A stretch of DNA of 64,000 nt from Lachnospiraceae bacterium (GTDB lineage: Bacteria > Bacillota > Clostridia > Lachnospirales > Lachnospiraceae), in contig JAFQZU010000001.1 in NCBI GenBank assembly GCA_017405805.1, forward strand, positions 59,548 to 123,547, read 5' to 3'. Below are positions 23,873 through 37,078 of the stretch, piece after piece (within the stretch, counting starts at the first letter, position 1; each line of letters opens with the position of its first letter). The notes beneath the pieces are model-generated. The model was not told the origin of the DNA. It ran no database searches and saw only the letters and a program-made list of their open reading frames with translations. The translations under genes were made by a program, and so were the position numbers.

Positions 23873-25924
23873 ATGAACATCACACAGGCCGATTTTCAGC
23901 AGAAGATGCGCACGGCAAGAAATAAGTATCTGACGGAAGGCGTGTGCGACGTCATCGTCAGGGAAGAGATAAAGACCGCATGGGACAGATGTATAGAGAT
24001 GGGTGTGGATCCCGGCAGAAGAACGCCGAAGCGGATGACGGACTGCAGAGAGATACAGGGGAGACTGGAGAAGAACCGGGATCTTCTGGAGATCAGCGGC
24101 CCCGCAGTCGACTATCTGTACACCTCTCTGCAGGATGCCAGGGTCTTTGTGGCCGTGAGCGATGCGGAAGGGTGGCTTTTGCAGGTCTCCGGCGATACCA
24201 CGGCGATCGACCCGGCGCAGAACATTCTGTACACCTCCTGGAATGAGGCGGACATGGGAAACAACCCCATCGGCACCTCCCTGTACGAAAAAAAGCCCTG
24301 TCATGTATACGGCTACGAGCATATCTGCAAGTTCCCGCAGAAATTCTCCGGCGTCGGCGCACCGATCCGGGACCCGCTGGGGGATATCATCGGGGCGATT
24401 TCTATGACACATGTCGCCCTGGATTTCCAGCCGCACACGCTGGCGATGATTGTTATGACCGCCTACGCCATCGAGCAGCAGCTGGCGCAGAAGGAATCAC
24501 ACATCCAGACGGAGGCGGCCCTGCGAAGGACGGACGCGATCATCAATACCGTCTCAGACGGCTTTATTGTGACCGGGAGCGACGGGACAATCAAGATGAT
24601 CAACCGGGCACTGCTGGAGATGACCGGTTCGGAGGCCGGGAGTTATGTAGGACATTACATAGGAAAATTTCTCCGGGAGGACCTCATCAGAGACGCGGTC
24701 CGGTCGCGTTCCCCGTTCAAAGACTATGTCACTTCCCTCCGCACGGAGATGAAAGTGTATCCCTGCTCAGTCTCCCACCATGTGATCGCACAGGATATTA
24801 CGAACGAGTCACTCTTTGTCATCACGGAGATGGCGCACATCGAGAAGCTGGCGGATCAGTTAAAGACAAGGCAGAAGCTGCACAAATTCAGTGATCTTGT
24901 CGTCGAGGACGTCCAGTCGAAGAGCCTGATCGAGCGGGCGAAGGTCTTTGCCGCAAGCGACGCGAATATCCTGATCACCGGTGAGAGCGGCACGGGAAAA
25001 GATGTCCTGGCGCAGGCGATCCACCTTGCAAGCTCCCGTTACAAGGGGACCTTCATGCCCATCGACTGCGGTGCCATCCAGAAGGAACTCTTCATGAGCG
25101 AACTGTTCGGATATGAGAAAGGCGCGTTTACCGGCGGCAAAAAGGAGGGGGAGATCGGAAAGCTGCAGGCTGCGGACGGAGGTACCGTCTTTCTCGATGA
25201 GATCGGCGAGATGCCGCTGGACGTGCAGCCGGTCCTTCTCAGGGCACTGGAGCAGCACGTGATCACCCGCGTCGGCGGAAAGGAGATGATTCCGATCGAC
25301 GTGCGCGTGATCGCGGCGACAAACAGAGATCTCAACAAAGAGGTGAAGGAAGGAAGATTTCGACAGGATCTGTACTACCGGCTGAATATTTTTTCCCTGC
25401 ATCAGATTTCCCTCCGGGAGAGGCCGGATGACATCCTTCCGTTGGCGGAACAGTTTGTAGCGCAGATGAACAGCATCTACGAAAAATCGATCCGAGGATT
25501 TTCACCGGAAATGGAGCAGATCCTGAAGGCATACAGCTGGCCGGGAAACGTCAGGGAACTGCGGAACTGTATCGAGCGGCTCGTAGTCTTCACGGTGGGC
25601 GGCGTAATCACGAGCGATATTCTGGAGCGCTCCGGAAATGCGTATATCATGGAATCCCTGCCTGAGGATGCGCCTTTGTCCGAACTGAGGGAACGTCCGC
25701 ATCCTCCTGCAGGTGAAGAGCACATATCTCCGGCACCTGCCGCCGCACTCCCCGTATTTTCTCCCGCCGTATCTGCGCAGCAGACAGAATACGAGCGTGA
25801 AAAGGAGGACCTGCTCCGGGCGCTGACGGAGCAGCACTGGAATATAACGAGGACAAGCGAGGCACTTGGAATCACCAGAGTGACTGTATATCGGAAAATG
25901 AAAAAATTCGGGATCCGGAAATGA
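23873..25924 (+). CDS. Sigma-54-dependent transcriptional activator (AcoR-like)
   Basis: 683 residues. The N-terminal GAF-like sensor (about 80-210, including WNEADMGNNPIGTSL) is followed by a PAS domain (about 225-330) and an AAA+ domain with Walker A (GESGTGKDVLAQ), Walker B (GGTVFLDEIGEMP) and SWPGNVRELRN. A Pro/Ala-rich linker leads to a Fis-type helix-turn-helix (TRTSEALGITRVTVYRKMKK). The sigma-54 contact loop reads GAFTGG instead of GAFTGA. It is divergent from the thiolase gene, whose sigma-54 promoter it presumably drives. The effector is unknown; the AcoR-like N-terminus suggests a small metabolite. Confidence 0.9.
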   Translation: MNITQADFQQKMRTARNKYLTEGVCDVIVREEIKTAWDRCIEMGVDPGRRTPKRMTDCREIQGRLEKNRDLLEISGPAVDYLYTSLQDARVFVAVSDAEGWLLQVSGDTTAIDPAQNILYTSWNEADMGNNPIGTSLYEKKPCHVYGYEHICKFPQKFSGVGAPIRDPLGDIIGAISMTHVALDFQPHTLAMIVMTAYAIEQQLAQKESHIQTEAALRRTDAIINTVSDGFIVTGSDGTIKMINRALLEMTGSEAGSYVGHYIGKFLREDLIRDAVRSRSPFKDYVTSLRTEMKVYPCSVSHHVIAQDITNESLFVITEMAHIEKLADQLKTRQKLHKFSDLVVEDVQSKSLIERAKVFAASDANILITGESGTGKDVLAQAIHLASSRYKGTFMPIDCGAIQKELFMSELFGYEKGAFTGGKKEGEIGKLQAADGGTVFLDEIGEMPLDVQPVLLRALEQHVITRVGGKEMIPIDVRVIAATNRDLNKEVKEGRFRQDLYYRLNIFSLHQISLRERPDDILPLAEQFVAQMNSIYEKSIRGFSPEMEQILKAYSWPGNVRELRNCIERLVVFTVGGVITSDILERSGNAYIMESLPEDAPLSELRERPHPPAGEEHISPAPAAALPVFSPAVSAQQTEYEREKEDLLRALTEQHWNITRTSEALGITRVTVYRKMKKFGIRK

Positions 25925-25946
25925 TCTTTTTACGTTACGAAACATC

Positions 25947-25966
25947 TTTAAGGTTTCTCTAAGGTT
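25947..25966 (+). promoter_or_regulatory. PhoB/OmpR-type direct repeat before the VTC operon
   Basis: TTTAAGGTT at 25947-25955 and TCTAAGGTT at 25958-25966 repeat with an 11-bp offset, the layout bound by OmpR-family response regulators. A possible -10 (TAGTAT) follows near 25980. No response regulator gene is in the window. The leader after it has a GACCGCC / GGCGGTTC hairpin near 26028-26045. Confidence 0.5.
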
Positions 25967-26067
25967 CAATTGCTAAAAATAGTATCGTAAACGGCAGACG
26001 GGTCCGGACGGACGCGCTGCGAAGCGGGACCGCCAAGGCGGTTCTGTATCGAACCGAGGTGAGTTTT

Positions 26068-26745
26068 TTGGATATTCATTACAGACATGAGTGGAAGCAC
26101 GAGATCAACCGTGCGGATATGTTCGCACTGCGTGCCAGGCTGCGCGCCGTCGCAAGGCCGGATCCGCACGCGGAGGGCGGCCGGTACCTGATACGGAGCC
26201 TGTATTTTGACAATCTCAGCGACAAAGCGCTGCGGGAGAAGATCGACGGCGTCAACATGCGCGAGAAGTTCCGGATCCGCTACTACAACGACGATCTCTC
26301 GTTCATCCGGCTCGAGAAGAAGTCCAAGCGGAACGGTCTCGGGACAAAATACATGGCGACGCTCACAGCGCTGCAGGTGCAGCAGATCCTGGACGGGGAC
26401 ATCGGTTTTATGTTGGAATCCGGCGACCCGCTCCTAAAGGAGCTGTACGTCAAAATGCGGTACCAGGGCCTCATGCCCCGCACCATCGTCGACTACACAC
26501 GGGAGCCGTTCGTCTTCGACGCCGGCAACGTGCGGGTGACGCTGGATTACGACATCCGGACGAGTCTTCACTGCAGGATGTTCCTGGATCCGAAGAATGT
26601 GACCATCCCCGCCGGCGACGCGCCGGCTATCTTAGAGGTCAAGTGGGACGCCTACCTGCCCTCGGTCATCCGGGACGCTGTACAGCTCCCGGGCAGGCGG
26701 GAGAGCGCGTTTTCCAAGTATGCGCAGTGCAGGATCTACGGGTAG
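26068..26745 (+). CDS. VTC-domain polyphosphate polymerase-like protein
   Basis: 225 residues. The VTC tunnel-fold motifs are present: RHEWKHEI at the start, YLIRSLYFDN, RIRYYND, the basic FIRLEKKSKRNGLG and the closing acidic LEVKWDAYLP. In eukaryotes this domain makes polyphosphate from ATP. In bacteria it usually sits beside DUF4956 and a cell-surface protein, as here, where its job is unproven. A TTG start at 26068 is chosen because GAGGTGAG lies 6 bases upstream; a GTG at 26059 overlaps that site. Confidence 0.85.
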   Translation: MDIHYRHEWKHEINRADMFALRARLRAVARPDPHAEGGRYLIRSLYFDNLSDKALREKIDGVNMREKFRIRYYNDDLSFIRLEKKSKRNGLGTKYMATLTALQVQQILDGDIGFMLESGDPLLKELYVKMRYQGLMPRTIVDYTREPFVFDAGNVRVTLDYDIRTSLHCRMFLDPKNVTIPAGDAPAILEVKWDAYLPSVIRDAVQLPGRRESAFSKYAQCRIYG

Positions 26746-26810
26746 GAGTCAGTTTCCGACCGGCAGATCTTTTTAACGGAACCTTATTAAATCGACAGGA
26801 GGAATACACC

Positions 26811-27482
26811 TTGACTTTCAGCGATATCTTCAAATCAAGCTTTCTGGAAAATGTAACGGCCGTGACGGTTCTCGACATGGTCCTGGCCCTCGGGCTTGCC
26901 TTTGCCCTCGGACTGTTCATCTTCTTCATCTATAAAAAGACTTATGCGGGGGTGATGTACTCGTCGAGTTTCGGCGTGACACTGGTCGCCCTGACGATGA
27001 TCACCACACTTGTGATACTGGCAGTCACTTCCAACGTCGTGCTCTCCCTCGGCATGGTCGGCGCGCTGTCCATCGTCCGTTTCCGGACGGCGATCAAGGA
27101 GCCGATGGACATCGCCTTCCTCTTCTGGTCGATCGCTGCCGGCATCGTTCTCGCCGCGGGGATGATCCCGCTGGCAGTCTTCGGGAGCGTTCTGATCGGT
27201 GTGGTGCTCCTCGTTTTTGCCAATCACAAGGACATGTCCAACCCGTATATCGTCGTGCTGGACGTGGACGGAAATGACAGTGAGAAGGCGGCGATCGAGT
27301 TCCTGAACAGCCATGTAAAGCGCTGCACCGTCAAAAGCAAGACAGCCCGCAAGGGCTCCGTCGAGCTCAATCTCGAGATCCGGCTGAAGGAGGACAACAC
27401 GGACTTCGTCAATGCGCTGGCAGATATGAACGGCGTGCACAGCGCGGTGCTGGTGAGCTACAACGGCGATTACATGGGCTGA
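26811..27482 (+). CDS. DUF4956 membrane protein
   Basis: 223 residues. Hydrophobic helices at about 18-40, 50-75 and 95-140 precede a soluble C-terminal domain of about 75 residues (YIVVLDVDGNDSEKAAIEFL). The GALSIVRFRTAIKEPMDIAFLFW motif is diagnostic of DUF4956. The function is not established; the family co-occurs with VTC-domain proteins, which suggests a shared membrane complex. The TTG start at 26811 has AGGAGG 9 bases upstream; no ATG would retain the first helix. Confidence 0.85.
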   Translation: MTFSDIFKSSFLENVTAVTVLDMVLALGLAFALGLFIFFIYKKTYAGVMYSSSFGVTLVALTMITTLVILAVTSNVVLSLGMVGALSIVRFRTAIKEPMDIAFLFWSIAAGIVLAAGMIPLAVFGSVLIGVVLLVFANHKDMSNPYIVVLDVDGNDSEKAAIEFLNSHVKRCTVKSKTARKGSVELNLEIRLKEDNTDFVNALADMNGVHSAVLVSYNGDYMG

Positions 27483-27572
27483 TAAAGAAATATGCAGACA
27501 GTGGCTCAGTGACATGGTCCTCAGCCGCTGTGAATGGACAGAAAGAGACAAATAGAAAAAGGAGAACAGACA

Positions 27573-29591
27573 TTGTCTACGCATAAGAGAATAGACATCA
27601 TCTGCATCGCCGTGACAGTGTTGGCTCTGCTCATCACAGCGCTGTTCATGAACGGCGAGGCACTGGGAATAGAGGCGGTCGTCGACGACGACGCGGAGAG
27701 AAACAGCGGAAACCAGTATTTTACCGAGAACGATAAGGACGGTGACTGGAGCACGGACGGAGCGTGTGTGATCACCCTCACAGGCGACGGCGCGGAGATC
27801 TCCGGGAGCGGCGCCTACTATAATGACGGCAGCGTCACGATCAAAAACGCGGGAAAATACGTGCTCTCCGGAGAACTCACGGACGGAAGCATCATTGTAA
27901 ATACGCACAATACCTCCAAGGTCTGGATCCTTCTGGACGGCGTCACGATTGACTGTGAGGACGATGCCTGCCTGATCGTCGACCAGGCGGACAAGGTCTT
28001 CGTGACACTGGAAGAGGGTTCCGAGAACTCAATGACAAGCAGCAGCACCTATTCGTCGGAGGCTCTCAGCGACAACACAGGCGGTGTGATCTTTTCCCAT
28101 GATGACCTGACGATCAATGGCAGCGGTTCTCTCACGATCACCGGATCCTACAAGCACGGAATCGATGCCAACGACAGCCTGGTGATCACCGGCGGCACGA
28201 TCTCCATAACGTGTCCGGAAGACGGCCTGCATGCCAACGACCAGCTCTGCATCATGGACGCCGACATTACGATCGCGGCAGGCGACGACGGGATCCACAC
28301 GGACACTTCCTTCTACATGGCCAGCGGATCTGTCACGATCACGGAGTGTTACGAAGGAATTGAGGCGGTCACGATCGATGTGGACGGTGGGGACATCACG
28401 CTGTATCCCACGGATGACGGCATGAATGCCAACGGAGGCAGTTCGGACATGTTCGGCGGCTTCGGTGGCATGCAGGGCACGGGGACAGCACCGGAGGCAG
28501 GGAAAAATACCACTTCAGAAGACACTAATACCTCAGCTGCAGACGATAATGCCTCTACAGCAGACAATAACGCAGCTGCAGACGATAATGCCGCAACAGC
28601 AGATTATAATGCCGCAGCAGCAGATGATAATGCTGCAGACGGCGGAATGGAAGACGAGACATATATCCGCATCAACGGCGGAACTGTCACAATCATCAAT
28701 GAAAACGGCAGAGATGCGGATGGGCTCGACTCCAACGGCAGCATCTATATCGGCGGCGGGACCATCCTGATCAGCCTCTCCGGCTCCGGCGGCAACTGCG
28801 CGCTGGACTACGGCACAGAGAGCGGCGGGGAACTGGTCGTGACCGGCGGCACGCTCGTCGCCTGCGGAGACTCCTCCATGGCAGAGGCATTCTCCGACAC
28901 CTGCACGCAGTGCGCGGTCCTTTACAACCTGGATGAAACGGCAGCGGCAGGAACGGCGTTTACTGTGACCGACGCGTCCGGTGCGGTCCTTCTCAGCTAT
29001 GCGCCGGCAGCAAGCTATTCCTCCGTCGCATTCAGCTGCCCGGAGATGACGGTCGGAGATACCTATACGGTTTCCACCGGGGAAGCCACGACGGAATGCA
29101 CGCTGGAGAGTACGGCGACCACGCTGGGCAGTTCCTCCGGAATGATGGGCGGCATGAACGGTATGAACGGCATGGGCGGCATGGATCACGGTGAAATGCA
29201 TAGTGAAGAAGATTTCTCAGAGAATAGCGCTTTTGAGTCCTCGGACAACACTTCTGAGTCCTCGGAAGACAACAGGGAAAATTGGCGCGGCAGAGGACCC
29301 GGCAGAGGAAACCGCCCGCAGGACGGCAATTTTGAAGAAGGTGCAGAGATGCCTGGGCCGCCGGCCGACAGAGAAGCGGACGAAGAGGAAATTTCCTTTA
29401 CCGGAGATGAAACGACTGCGATGAAGCATGATCAAAGCCAAATGCCCGGACAGGAAGCCTCGGAAGATACAGCCGTCGCTGCAAAGACAGACGTACGGGA
29501 TCTGTCTGCAGATACATGGATCCTCCTGGGCGCATCCCTTGCAGTATTGATCGCCGGAATCGCGGCGGCCGTCCGGTTCAGACGAAACTGA
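27573..29591 (+). CDS. Secreted carbohydrate-binding protein (Cthe_2159-like)
   Basis: 672 residues from the TTG at 27573, which follows AAAGGAG by 9 bases; an ATG at 27534 lacks a ribosome binding site. After a signal-like helix the protein carries a repeated beta-helix of the Cthe_2159 type (GKYVLSGELTDGSI, HGIDANDSLVITGGTI, DGLHANDQL, DGIHTDTSFYM), a family reported to bind acidic plant polysaccharides. An Asp/Asn/Ala repeat (about 320-360) and a Gly/Met-rich segment (GMMGGMNGMNGMGGM) interrupt it. A C-terminal helix plus RFRRN anchors it in the membrane. With VTC and DUF4956 it forms a recurrent Clostridia operon. Confidence 0.78.
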   Translation: MSTHKRIDIICIAVTVLALLITALFMNGEALGIEAVVDDDAERNSGNQYFTENDKDGDWSTDGACVITLTGDGAEISGSGAYYNDGSVTIKNAGKYVLSGELTDGSIIVNTHNTSKVWILLDGVTIDCEDDACLIVDQADKVFVTLEEGSENSMTSSSTYSSEALSDNTGGVIFSHDDLTINGSGSLTITGSYKHGIDANDSLVITGGTISITCPEDGLHANDQLCIMDADITIAAGDDGIHTDTSFYMASGSVTITECYEGIEAVTIDVDGGDITLYPTDDGMNANGGSSDMFGGFGGMQGTGTAPEAGKNTTSEDTNTSAADDNASTADNNAAADDNAATADYNAAAADDNAADGGMEDETYIRINGGTVTIINENGRDADGLDSNGSIYIGGGTILISLSGSGGNCALDYGTESGGELVVTGGTLVACGDSSMAEAFSDTCTQCAVLYNLDETAAAGTAFTVTDASGAVLLSYAPAASYSSVAFSCPEMTVGDTYTVSTGEATTECTLESTATTLGSSSGMMGGMNGMNGMGGMDHGEMHSEEDFSENSAFESSDNTSESSEDNRENWRGRGPGRGNRPQDGNFEEGAEMPGPPADREADEEEISFTGDETTAMKHDQSQMPGQEASEDTAVAAKTDVRDLSADTWILLGASLAVLIAGIAAAVRFRRN

Positions 29592-29641
29592 CCGCTTTCG
29601 AAAAGTGCTGATTAATAACAGGAAATGGGGCTGTTGCAATT

Positions 29642-29695
29642 GGGGCTGTCGCACTAAGAAATGATTCTTAGGGCGGCGCCCTTTTGACACAGCCT
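29642..29695. repeat. Small inverted-repeat element with terminator-like hairpins
   Basis: GGGCTGTC (from 29643) and GACACAGCC (29686-29694) form imperfect inverted ends. Inside are CTAAGAA / TTCTTAG (29654-29671) and GGGC / GCCC followed by TTTT (29671-29685). A GGGGCTGTTGCAATT copy of the left end lies just before. It looks like a miniature insertion-sequence remnant and may serve as the terminator for the operon ending at 29591. Confidence 0.45.
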
Positions 29696-29730
29696 GTGCC
29701 CGCAGGGCATGAAAGACATGAATGAAATAC

Positions 29731-31308
29731 TTATCCGATCTCGCAAGCCACCTTCGCAGCCAGCTCCGCATTGTTGATCAGGAACGCCTTCTGTGACTCC
29801 ACACTCCTGTCGCCCAGATATTCCTTGATTCTCCCCATCATATAGCCCGTGATGGCCTTACCCATGACATTGTTCTTCTGAACGTCCTCCGCGGCCTTCT
29901 CCACCGCCTCCCGCGTCCTGTTCGCATCGATCTCAAAGGCCGCCGGAATCGGATTGACCACCAGTACGCCGCCCGGAATGTTCATATTCTTCTTGATCTT
30001 CATGACATCCGCGAGCTCCCGCGGTGTATCCATCCGGTAAGTGAGGCGGAACCCGCTGCCGCGCACCATATACTCCGGCATCTGGTCCGTTCCGTAGCCG
30101 ATGACCGGAACGCCGGCCGTCTCCAGATATTCCATTGTCAATGAGAGATCCAGGATCGGCTTTGTGCCGGAACATACGACCATGACGGGATTTCTTGCGA
30201 CCGACTCCAGATCCGTGGAGATATCCATCGTCTTCTCGGCACCGATCTGCGCACCGCCGATTCCGCTCCCGCAGGCGACCGGAATGCCCGCCAGCGCGGC
30301 GACCTGCACGGCGGCGGCGATGGTCATCACGCCGTCCGTCTTTTTGGCGAGCAGAATCGGAATATCGCGCGCGGAGGCCTTGAAAATAGAACCTCTCCTC
30401 TGCTCGAGATAGTAGATCTCATCGTCATTCAGGCCGATGTGCACCTGTCCCCTGATGATCGCCGCAAAAGCCGGAACCGCTCCGTTCTCACGCACGGTAT
30501 TGCGCATCCGGAAGGCGAATTCCGCAATGCCCGGATAGATCATTCCGCCAAAAGTCGCCGCACTCTCGATCACGACGACCGGCTTTCCCTCCTCCATGGC
30601 CTTCTTAACTTCCCTCGAGAAGACGATGAACTCCTGTCCTTCCTCCTCCTGCGGCGCATCGCTCTTCTCCCAGGCGGACGCCTCCTCATGAATGACGGAA
30701 AACGTGTCCACAAAATTCATCCAGGCCCGGATGTCATAGCGAATGTCGGGCGTCGCTACGAGATCACCCTCATCGGAAAAGAGATAGCTGGAGGAAGGCA
30801 CCCAGGCAGGTTCTGCGTTCGGATCTTCTTCCTTCTCATGCCATCCCGGTTCCTCGAGACACTCCGTCTCTACGCCGAACCAGCCGTTCGCAAAGATATA
30901 AATTCCGGTCACTCTCTCCTGCCTTCCGGCCACCGCCGCGTCGATGCTGAAGGACAGGTTTTTCTCATTCTCGAGAAACCGCGCGACGAGATTGGCGGCG
31001 TCCTGTTCCGAGAGCCCCATTTTGCTGAGGTGCTCCGAAGTGAAGGCCAGTGTGAGGCCGCTCAGGATGACATTTTCGCCGCTGTCCAGGATCATCATGA
31101 TTCTGGCAAAAAAGGTCCTGTCCTCTAAAAGTGCCAGAAGCACATCCGCCGGCAGATAGCAGGCGTCGCCGGAACATTGCACGAGATCCGCATACTGCTC
31201 CTGCAGATCAAAAGACGCCATCTCTATCATTTCCCGCGCCTCAAAAGGCATTTCCATCACGTCCCCGGCTATGTACTTACTGTAAAAATCAGAATTGATC
31301 ATCCCCAT
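29731..31308 (-). CDS. PsuG-like pseudouridine-5'-phosphate glycosidase with an extra N-terminal domain
   Basis: 525 residues from the ATG at 31308, preceded by AAGGGGGGTG. Residues from about 235 to the end match PsuG, which cleaves pseudouridine 5'-phosphate to uracil and ribose 5-phosphate: EVKKAMEEGKPVVVIES (active-site Glu), VRENGAVPAF, TMDISTDL (Asp), VVCSGTKPILD (Schiff-base Lys), LEYLETAGVPVIGY. The usual LESTxxxHGMPYP is changed to IESAATFGGMIYP. The first 230 residues are an acidic domain I do not recognise. No pseudouridine kinase (psuK) or transporter is adjacent. A terminator separates it from gyrA, so it has its own promoter. Confidence 0.7.
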   Translation of the reverse strand: MGMINSDFYSKYIAGDVMEMPFEAREMIEMASFDLQEQYADLVQCSGDACYLPADVLLALLEDRTFFARIMMILDSGENVILSGLTLAFTSEHLSKMGLSEQDAANLVARFLENEKNLSFSIDAAVAGRQERVTGIYIFANGWFGVETECLEEPGWHEKEEDPNAEPAWVPSSSYLFSDEGDLVATPDIRYDIRAWMNFVDTFSVIHEEASAWEKSDAPQEEEGQEFIVFSREVKKAMEEGKPVVVIESAATFGGMIYPGIAEFAFRMRNTVRENGAVPAFAAIIRGQVHIGLNDDEIYYLEQRRGSIFKASARDIPILLAKKTDGVMTIAAAVQVAALAGIPVACGSGIGGAQIGAEKTMDISTDLESVARNPVMVVCSGTKPILDLSLTMEYLETAGVPVIGYGTDQMPEYMVRGSGFRLTYRMDTPRELADVMKIKKNMNIPGGVLVVNPIPAAFEIDANRTREAVEKAAEDVQKNNVMGKAITGYMMGRIKEYLGDRSVESQKAFLINNAELAAKVACEIG

Positions 31309-31360
31309 GGTAACACCCCCCTTACTGCACCCCATGAAATAATAAAACCAAAAGACTATT

Positions 31361-31420
31361 AAAAAACCATATCCCGGAAATGCAATATTTAAAACTCTAT
31401 GCATATTCCGGAATATGGTT
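31361..31420 (-). terminator. Intrinsic terminator of gyrA
   Basis: On the minus strand AACCATATTCCGGAA (31406-31420) pairs with TTCCGGGATATGGTT (31365-31379) apart from one mismatch, around a 26-nt loop, and is followed by TTTTT. It begins 24 bp after the gyrA stop. Confidence 0.8.
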
Positions 31421-31443
31421 CGATTCCTTGCCTGGATGTATTT

Positions 31444-33966
31444 TTAATTCTGGTCTTCTTTTATTGTGTTTTCTTCCGCGTCTGTGTCGTTCCCGGCGAA
31501 CTCCTCGCCCTCTTCTCCGCTGTCCCGCACCTTGGCGATCTGTACGACCTTTGCGCCGTCGTTCAGATTCATAAGCTTGACGCCCGATGCATAGCGGCCG
31601 TTGGTACTGACGTCGCAGGCACGGATCTGAATAATGATTCCGTCAGAATTGATCATCATGATCTCATGCTCGTCGGTCACGGCCTTGACGCCTACCAGGT
31701 ACCCTGTTTTTTCGGTGATCCTGTAGGATTTGAGTCCGTAGCCGCCCCGCTTCTGCATCCTGAACTCGGACAGGGGCGTCCTCTTTCCGATGCCGTTCTC
31801 CGACACAAGAAGCAGCGAATCGCCCTGTGAGCTGATCTGCATACCGATCACGGCGTCGCCTTCACGGAGCTTGATGCCGTATACGCCGGTGGCACTGCGG
31901 CCCATCTTCCTGACCTCCGTCTCCATAAAGTGGATGCACATGCCCATACGGGTCACCAAGAAAATCTCGTCCTTGCTGTTGGTCTGTTTGACCTCGATCA
32001 GCTCGTCGTCCTCCCGAAGGTGGATCGCGTTGATGCCCTTCTTATTGATGTTGGCAAAGTCCGTGATGGCCGTCTTCTTTATGATGCCGCTTCTCGTGAC
32101 CATGAAAAGATTGTTGTTCTCGTCATAGTGAAGGAGCGGTATGATGGCCGTCACCTTTTCGCCCGGATTGAGTTCCAGAAGATTGATAATGGCCGTTCCC
32201 CTGGAGGTCCTTCCGGACTCCGGAATCTTATAGGCCTTCATCTTGTAGACCCGCCCCTTATTCGTAAAGAACAGGATAAAATCATGGGTCCTGGTCATCA
32301 GAAGGTCTTCGATATAGTCATTTTCCAGCTTCTGCATGCCCTTGATCCCGCGGCCGCCGCGGTTCTGGACCTTGAAGTTGTCCACCGTCATGCGCTTGAT
32401 ATAGCCGAGAGACGTCATGGCAATGACTGTATTGACGTTCGGAATAAGATCCTCTGCCTCGATCTCCGAGATAAAAGTCTCGATGCGGCTGCGCCGGTCA
32501 TCGCCGAAGCGGTCGGCAATATCGTTCATCTCTTTGCGGATCACCGCAAGGAGCTTTTTCTCATCCGCAAGGATCCCCTTCAGTTCCTCGATCCTTCGAA
32601 GGAGTTCCTCGTGTTCGTTCTCCAGCTTCTCTCTTTCCAGACCTGTCAGAGCCCGCAGACGCATGTCCACGATCGCCTGGGACTGTACGTCGTCCAGTCC
32701 GAAGCGCTCCGTCAGGCGGTTTCTCGCCTCCTGGACGTTCGCGCTCTCCCGGATGATCTGCACCACCTCGTCGATGTTGTCCAGGGCGATCAGCAGACCC
32801 TGCAGGATGTGATCCCTCTCTTCCGCCTTGCCGAGGTCATACTTGGTCCTTCTTGTGACCACGTCCTCCTGGTGGCGGAGATAGTGGAGCAGCATATCCA
32901 GGATATTCATGATCTTGGGCTGATTGTTTACCAGCGCAAGCATGGTAATACCGAAGGTATCCTGAAGCTGCGTGTGTTTAAAAAGATGATTGAGAACAAT
33001 GTTCGGATTGGCGTCATGCCGCAGCTCGATCACGACGCGCATGCCCTCTCTGTCGGACTCGTCCCGCAGATCCGTGATACCCTCTACCTTCTTGTTCTTG
33101 ACCAGCTCTGCGATCTTGAGGATCAGATTGGCCTTGTTGACAAGATAAGGGAGCTCTGTAACCACGATCCTGCTCTTGCCGTTGCCCATCTGTTCAATGT
33201 CGGTGACGGCCCTTGTGATCACTTTCCCGCGCCCCGTCCGGTATGCCTCCGTGGCGCCGGCGGTGCCCATGATAATGCCGCCCGTAGGAAAATCGGGCGC
33301 CTTGATGATCGACAGCACCTCCTCGATGGAAGTATCTCTGTCCTCTTCGATCCGATTGTCGATGATCTTCGTGACAGCGGCCACCACTTCCCGCAGATTG
33401 TGCGGGGGGATGTTCGTCGCCATACCGACCGCGATGCCGGTCGTTCCGTTCACCAGTAAATTCGGGAACCGGCAGGGAAGGACCGAAGGTTCTTTCTCCG
33501 TCTCATCGAAGTTCGGAACAAATTCCACGGTATTCTTGCCGATATCCGCAAGCATTTCCATGGAGATCTTAGTCAGTCTGGCCTCGGTATAACGCATGGC
33601 CGCTGCGCCGTCGCCGTCCACACTGCCGAAATTTCCGTGTCCGTCGACCAGGGTATAGCGCATGGACCAGGGCTGGGCCATATTGACCAGAGAGCCGTAG
33701 ATGGAGCTGTCTCCGTGGGGGTGATACTTACCCATGGTATCGCCGACGATACGGGCACATTTTCTGTGCGGCTTGTCAGGACTGTTGCCCAGCTCCGACA
33801 TCGCATACAGAATGCGGCGCTGCACAGGCTTTAATCCGTCTCTTACGTCGGGAAGTGCTCTGGACGCGATCACGCTCATCGCATAGTCGATGTAGGAATT
33901 CTCCATTGTCTTCTGGAGATCCACATCCTGTATTCTGTCAAAAATCTTATCGTCCATTCTTTCCAC
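31444..33966 (-). CDS. gyrA: DNA gyrase subunit A
   Basis: 840 residues. The N-terminal breakage-reunion domain carries the catalytic Tyr in [11 protein letters not shown] and the quinolone-resistance region ([19 protein letters not shown]). A long coiled-coil arm follows, and the C-terminal beta-pinwheel begins at about 490 with a GyrA box (QNRGGRG) that enables DNA wrapping and supercoiling. The tail is acidic. With gyrB directly upstream it forms the gyrase pair at the origin. Ser in the GDSS position is the usual quinolone-sensitive residue. Confidence 0.98.
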   Translation of the reverse strand: MERMDDKIFDRIQDVDLQKTMENSYIDYAMSVIASRALPDVRDGLKPVQRRILYAMSELGNSPDKPHRKCARIVGDTMGKYHPHGDSSIYGSLVNMAQPWSMRYTLVDGHGNFGSVDGDGAAAMRYTEARLTKISMEMLADIGKNTVEFVPNFDETEKEPSVLPCRFPNLLVNGTTGIAVGMATNIPPHNLREVVAAVTKIIDNRIEEDRDTSIEEVLSIIKAPDFPTGGIIMGTAGATEAYRTGRGKVITRAVTDIEQMGNGKSRIVVTELPYLVNKANLILKIAELVKNKKVEGITDLRDESDREGMRVVIELRHDANPNIVLNHLFKHTQLQDTFGITMLALVNNQPKIMNILDMLLHYLRHQEDVVTRRTKYDLGKAEERDHILQGLLIALDNIDEVVQIIRESANVQEARNRLTERFGLDDVQSQAIVDMRLRALTGLEREKLENEHEELLRRIEELKGILADEKKLLAVIRKEMNDIADRFGDDRRSRIETFISEIEAEDLIPNVNTVIAMTSLGYIKRMTVDNFKVQNRGGRGIKGMQKLENDYIEDLLMTRTHDFILFFTNKGRVYKMKAYKIPESGRTSRGTAIINLLELNPGEKVTAIIPLLHYDENNNLFMVTRSGIIKKTAITDFANINKKGINAIHLREDDELIEVKQTNSKDEIFLVTRMGMCIHFMETEVRKMGRSATGVYGIKLREGDAVIGMQISSQGDSLLLVSENGIGKRTPLSEFRMQKRGGYGLKSYRITEKTGYLVGVKAVTDEHEIMMINSDGIIIQIRACDVSTNGRYASGVKLMNLNDGAKVVQIAKVRDSGEEGEEFAGNDTDAEENTIKEDQN

Positions 33967-33985
33967 CAGTTCTGCTTATAATAAC

Positions 33986-37071
<3,086 letters not shown>

Positions 37072-37078
37072 TGATTAA

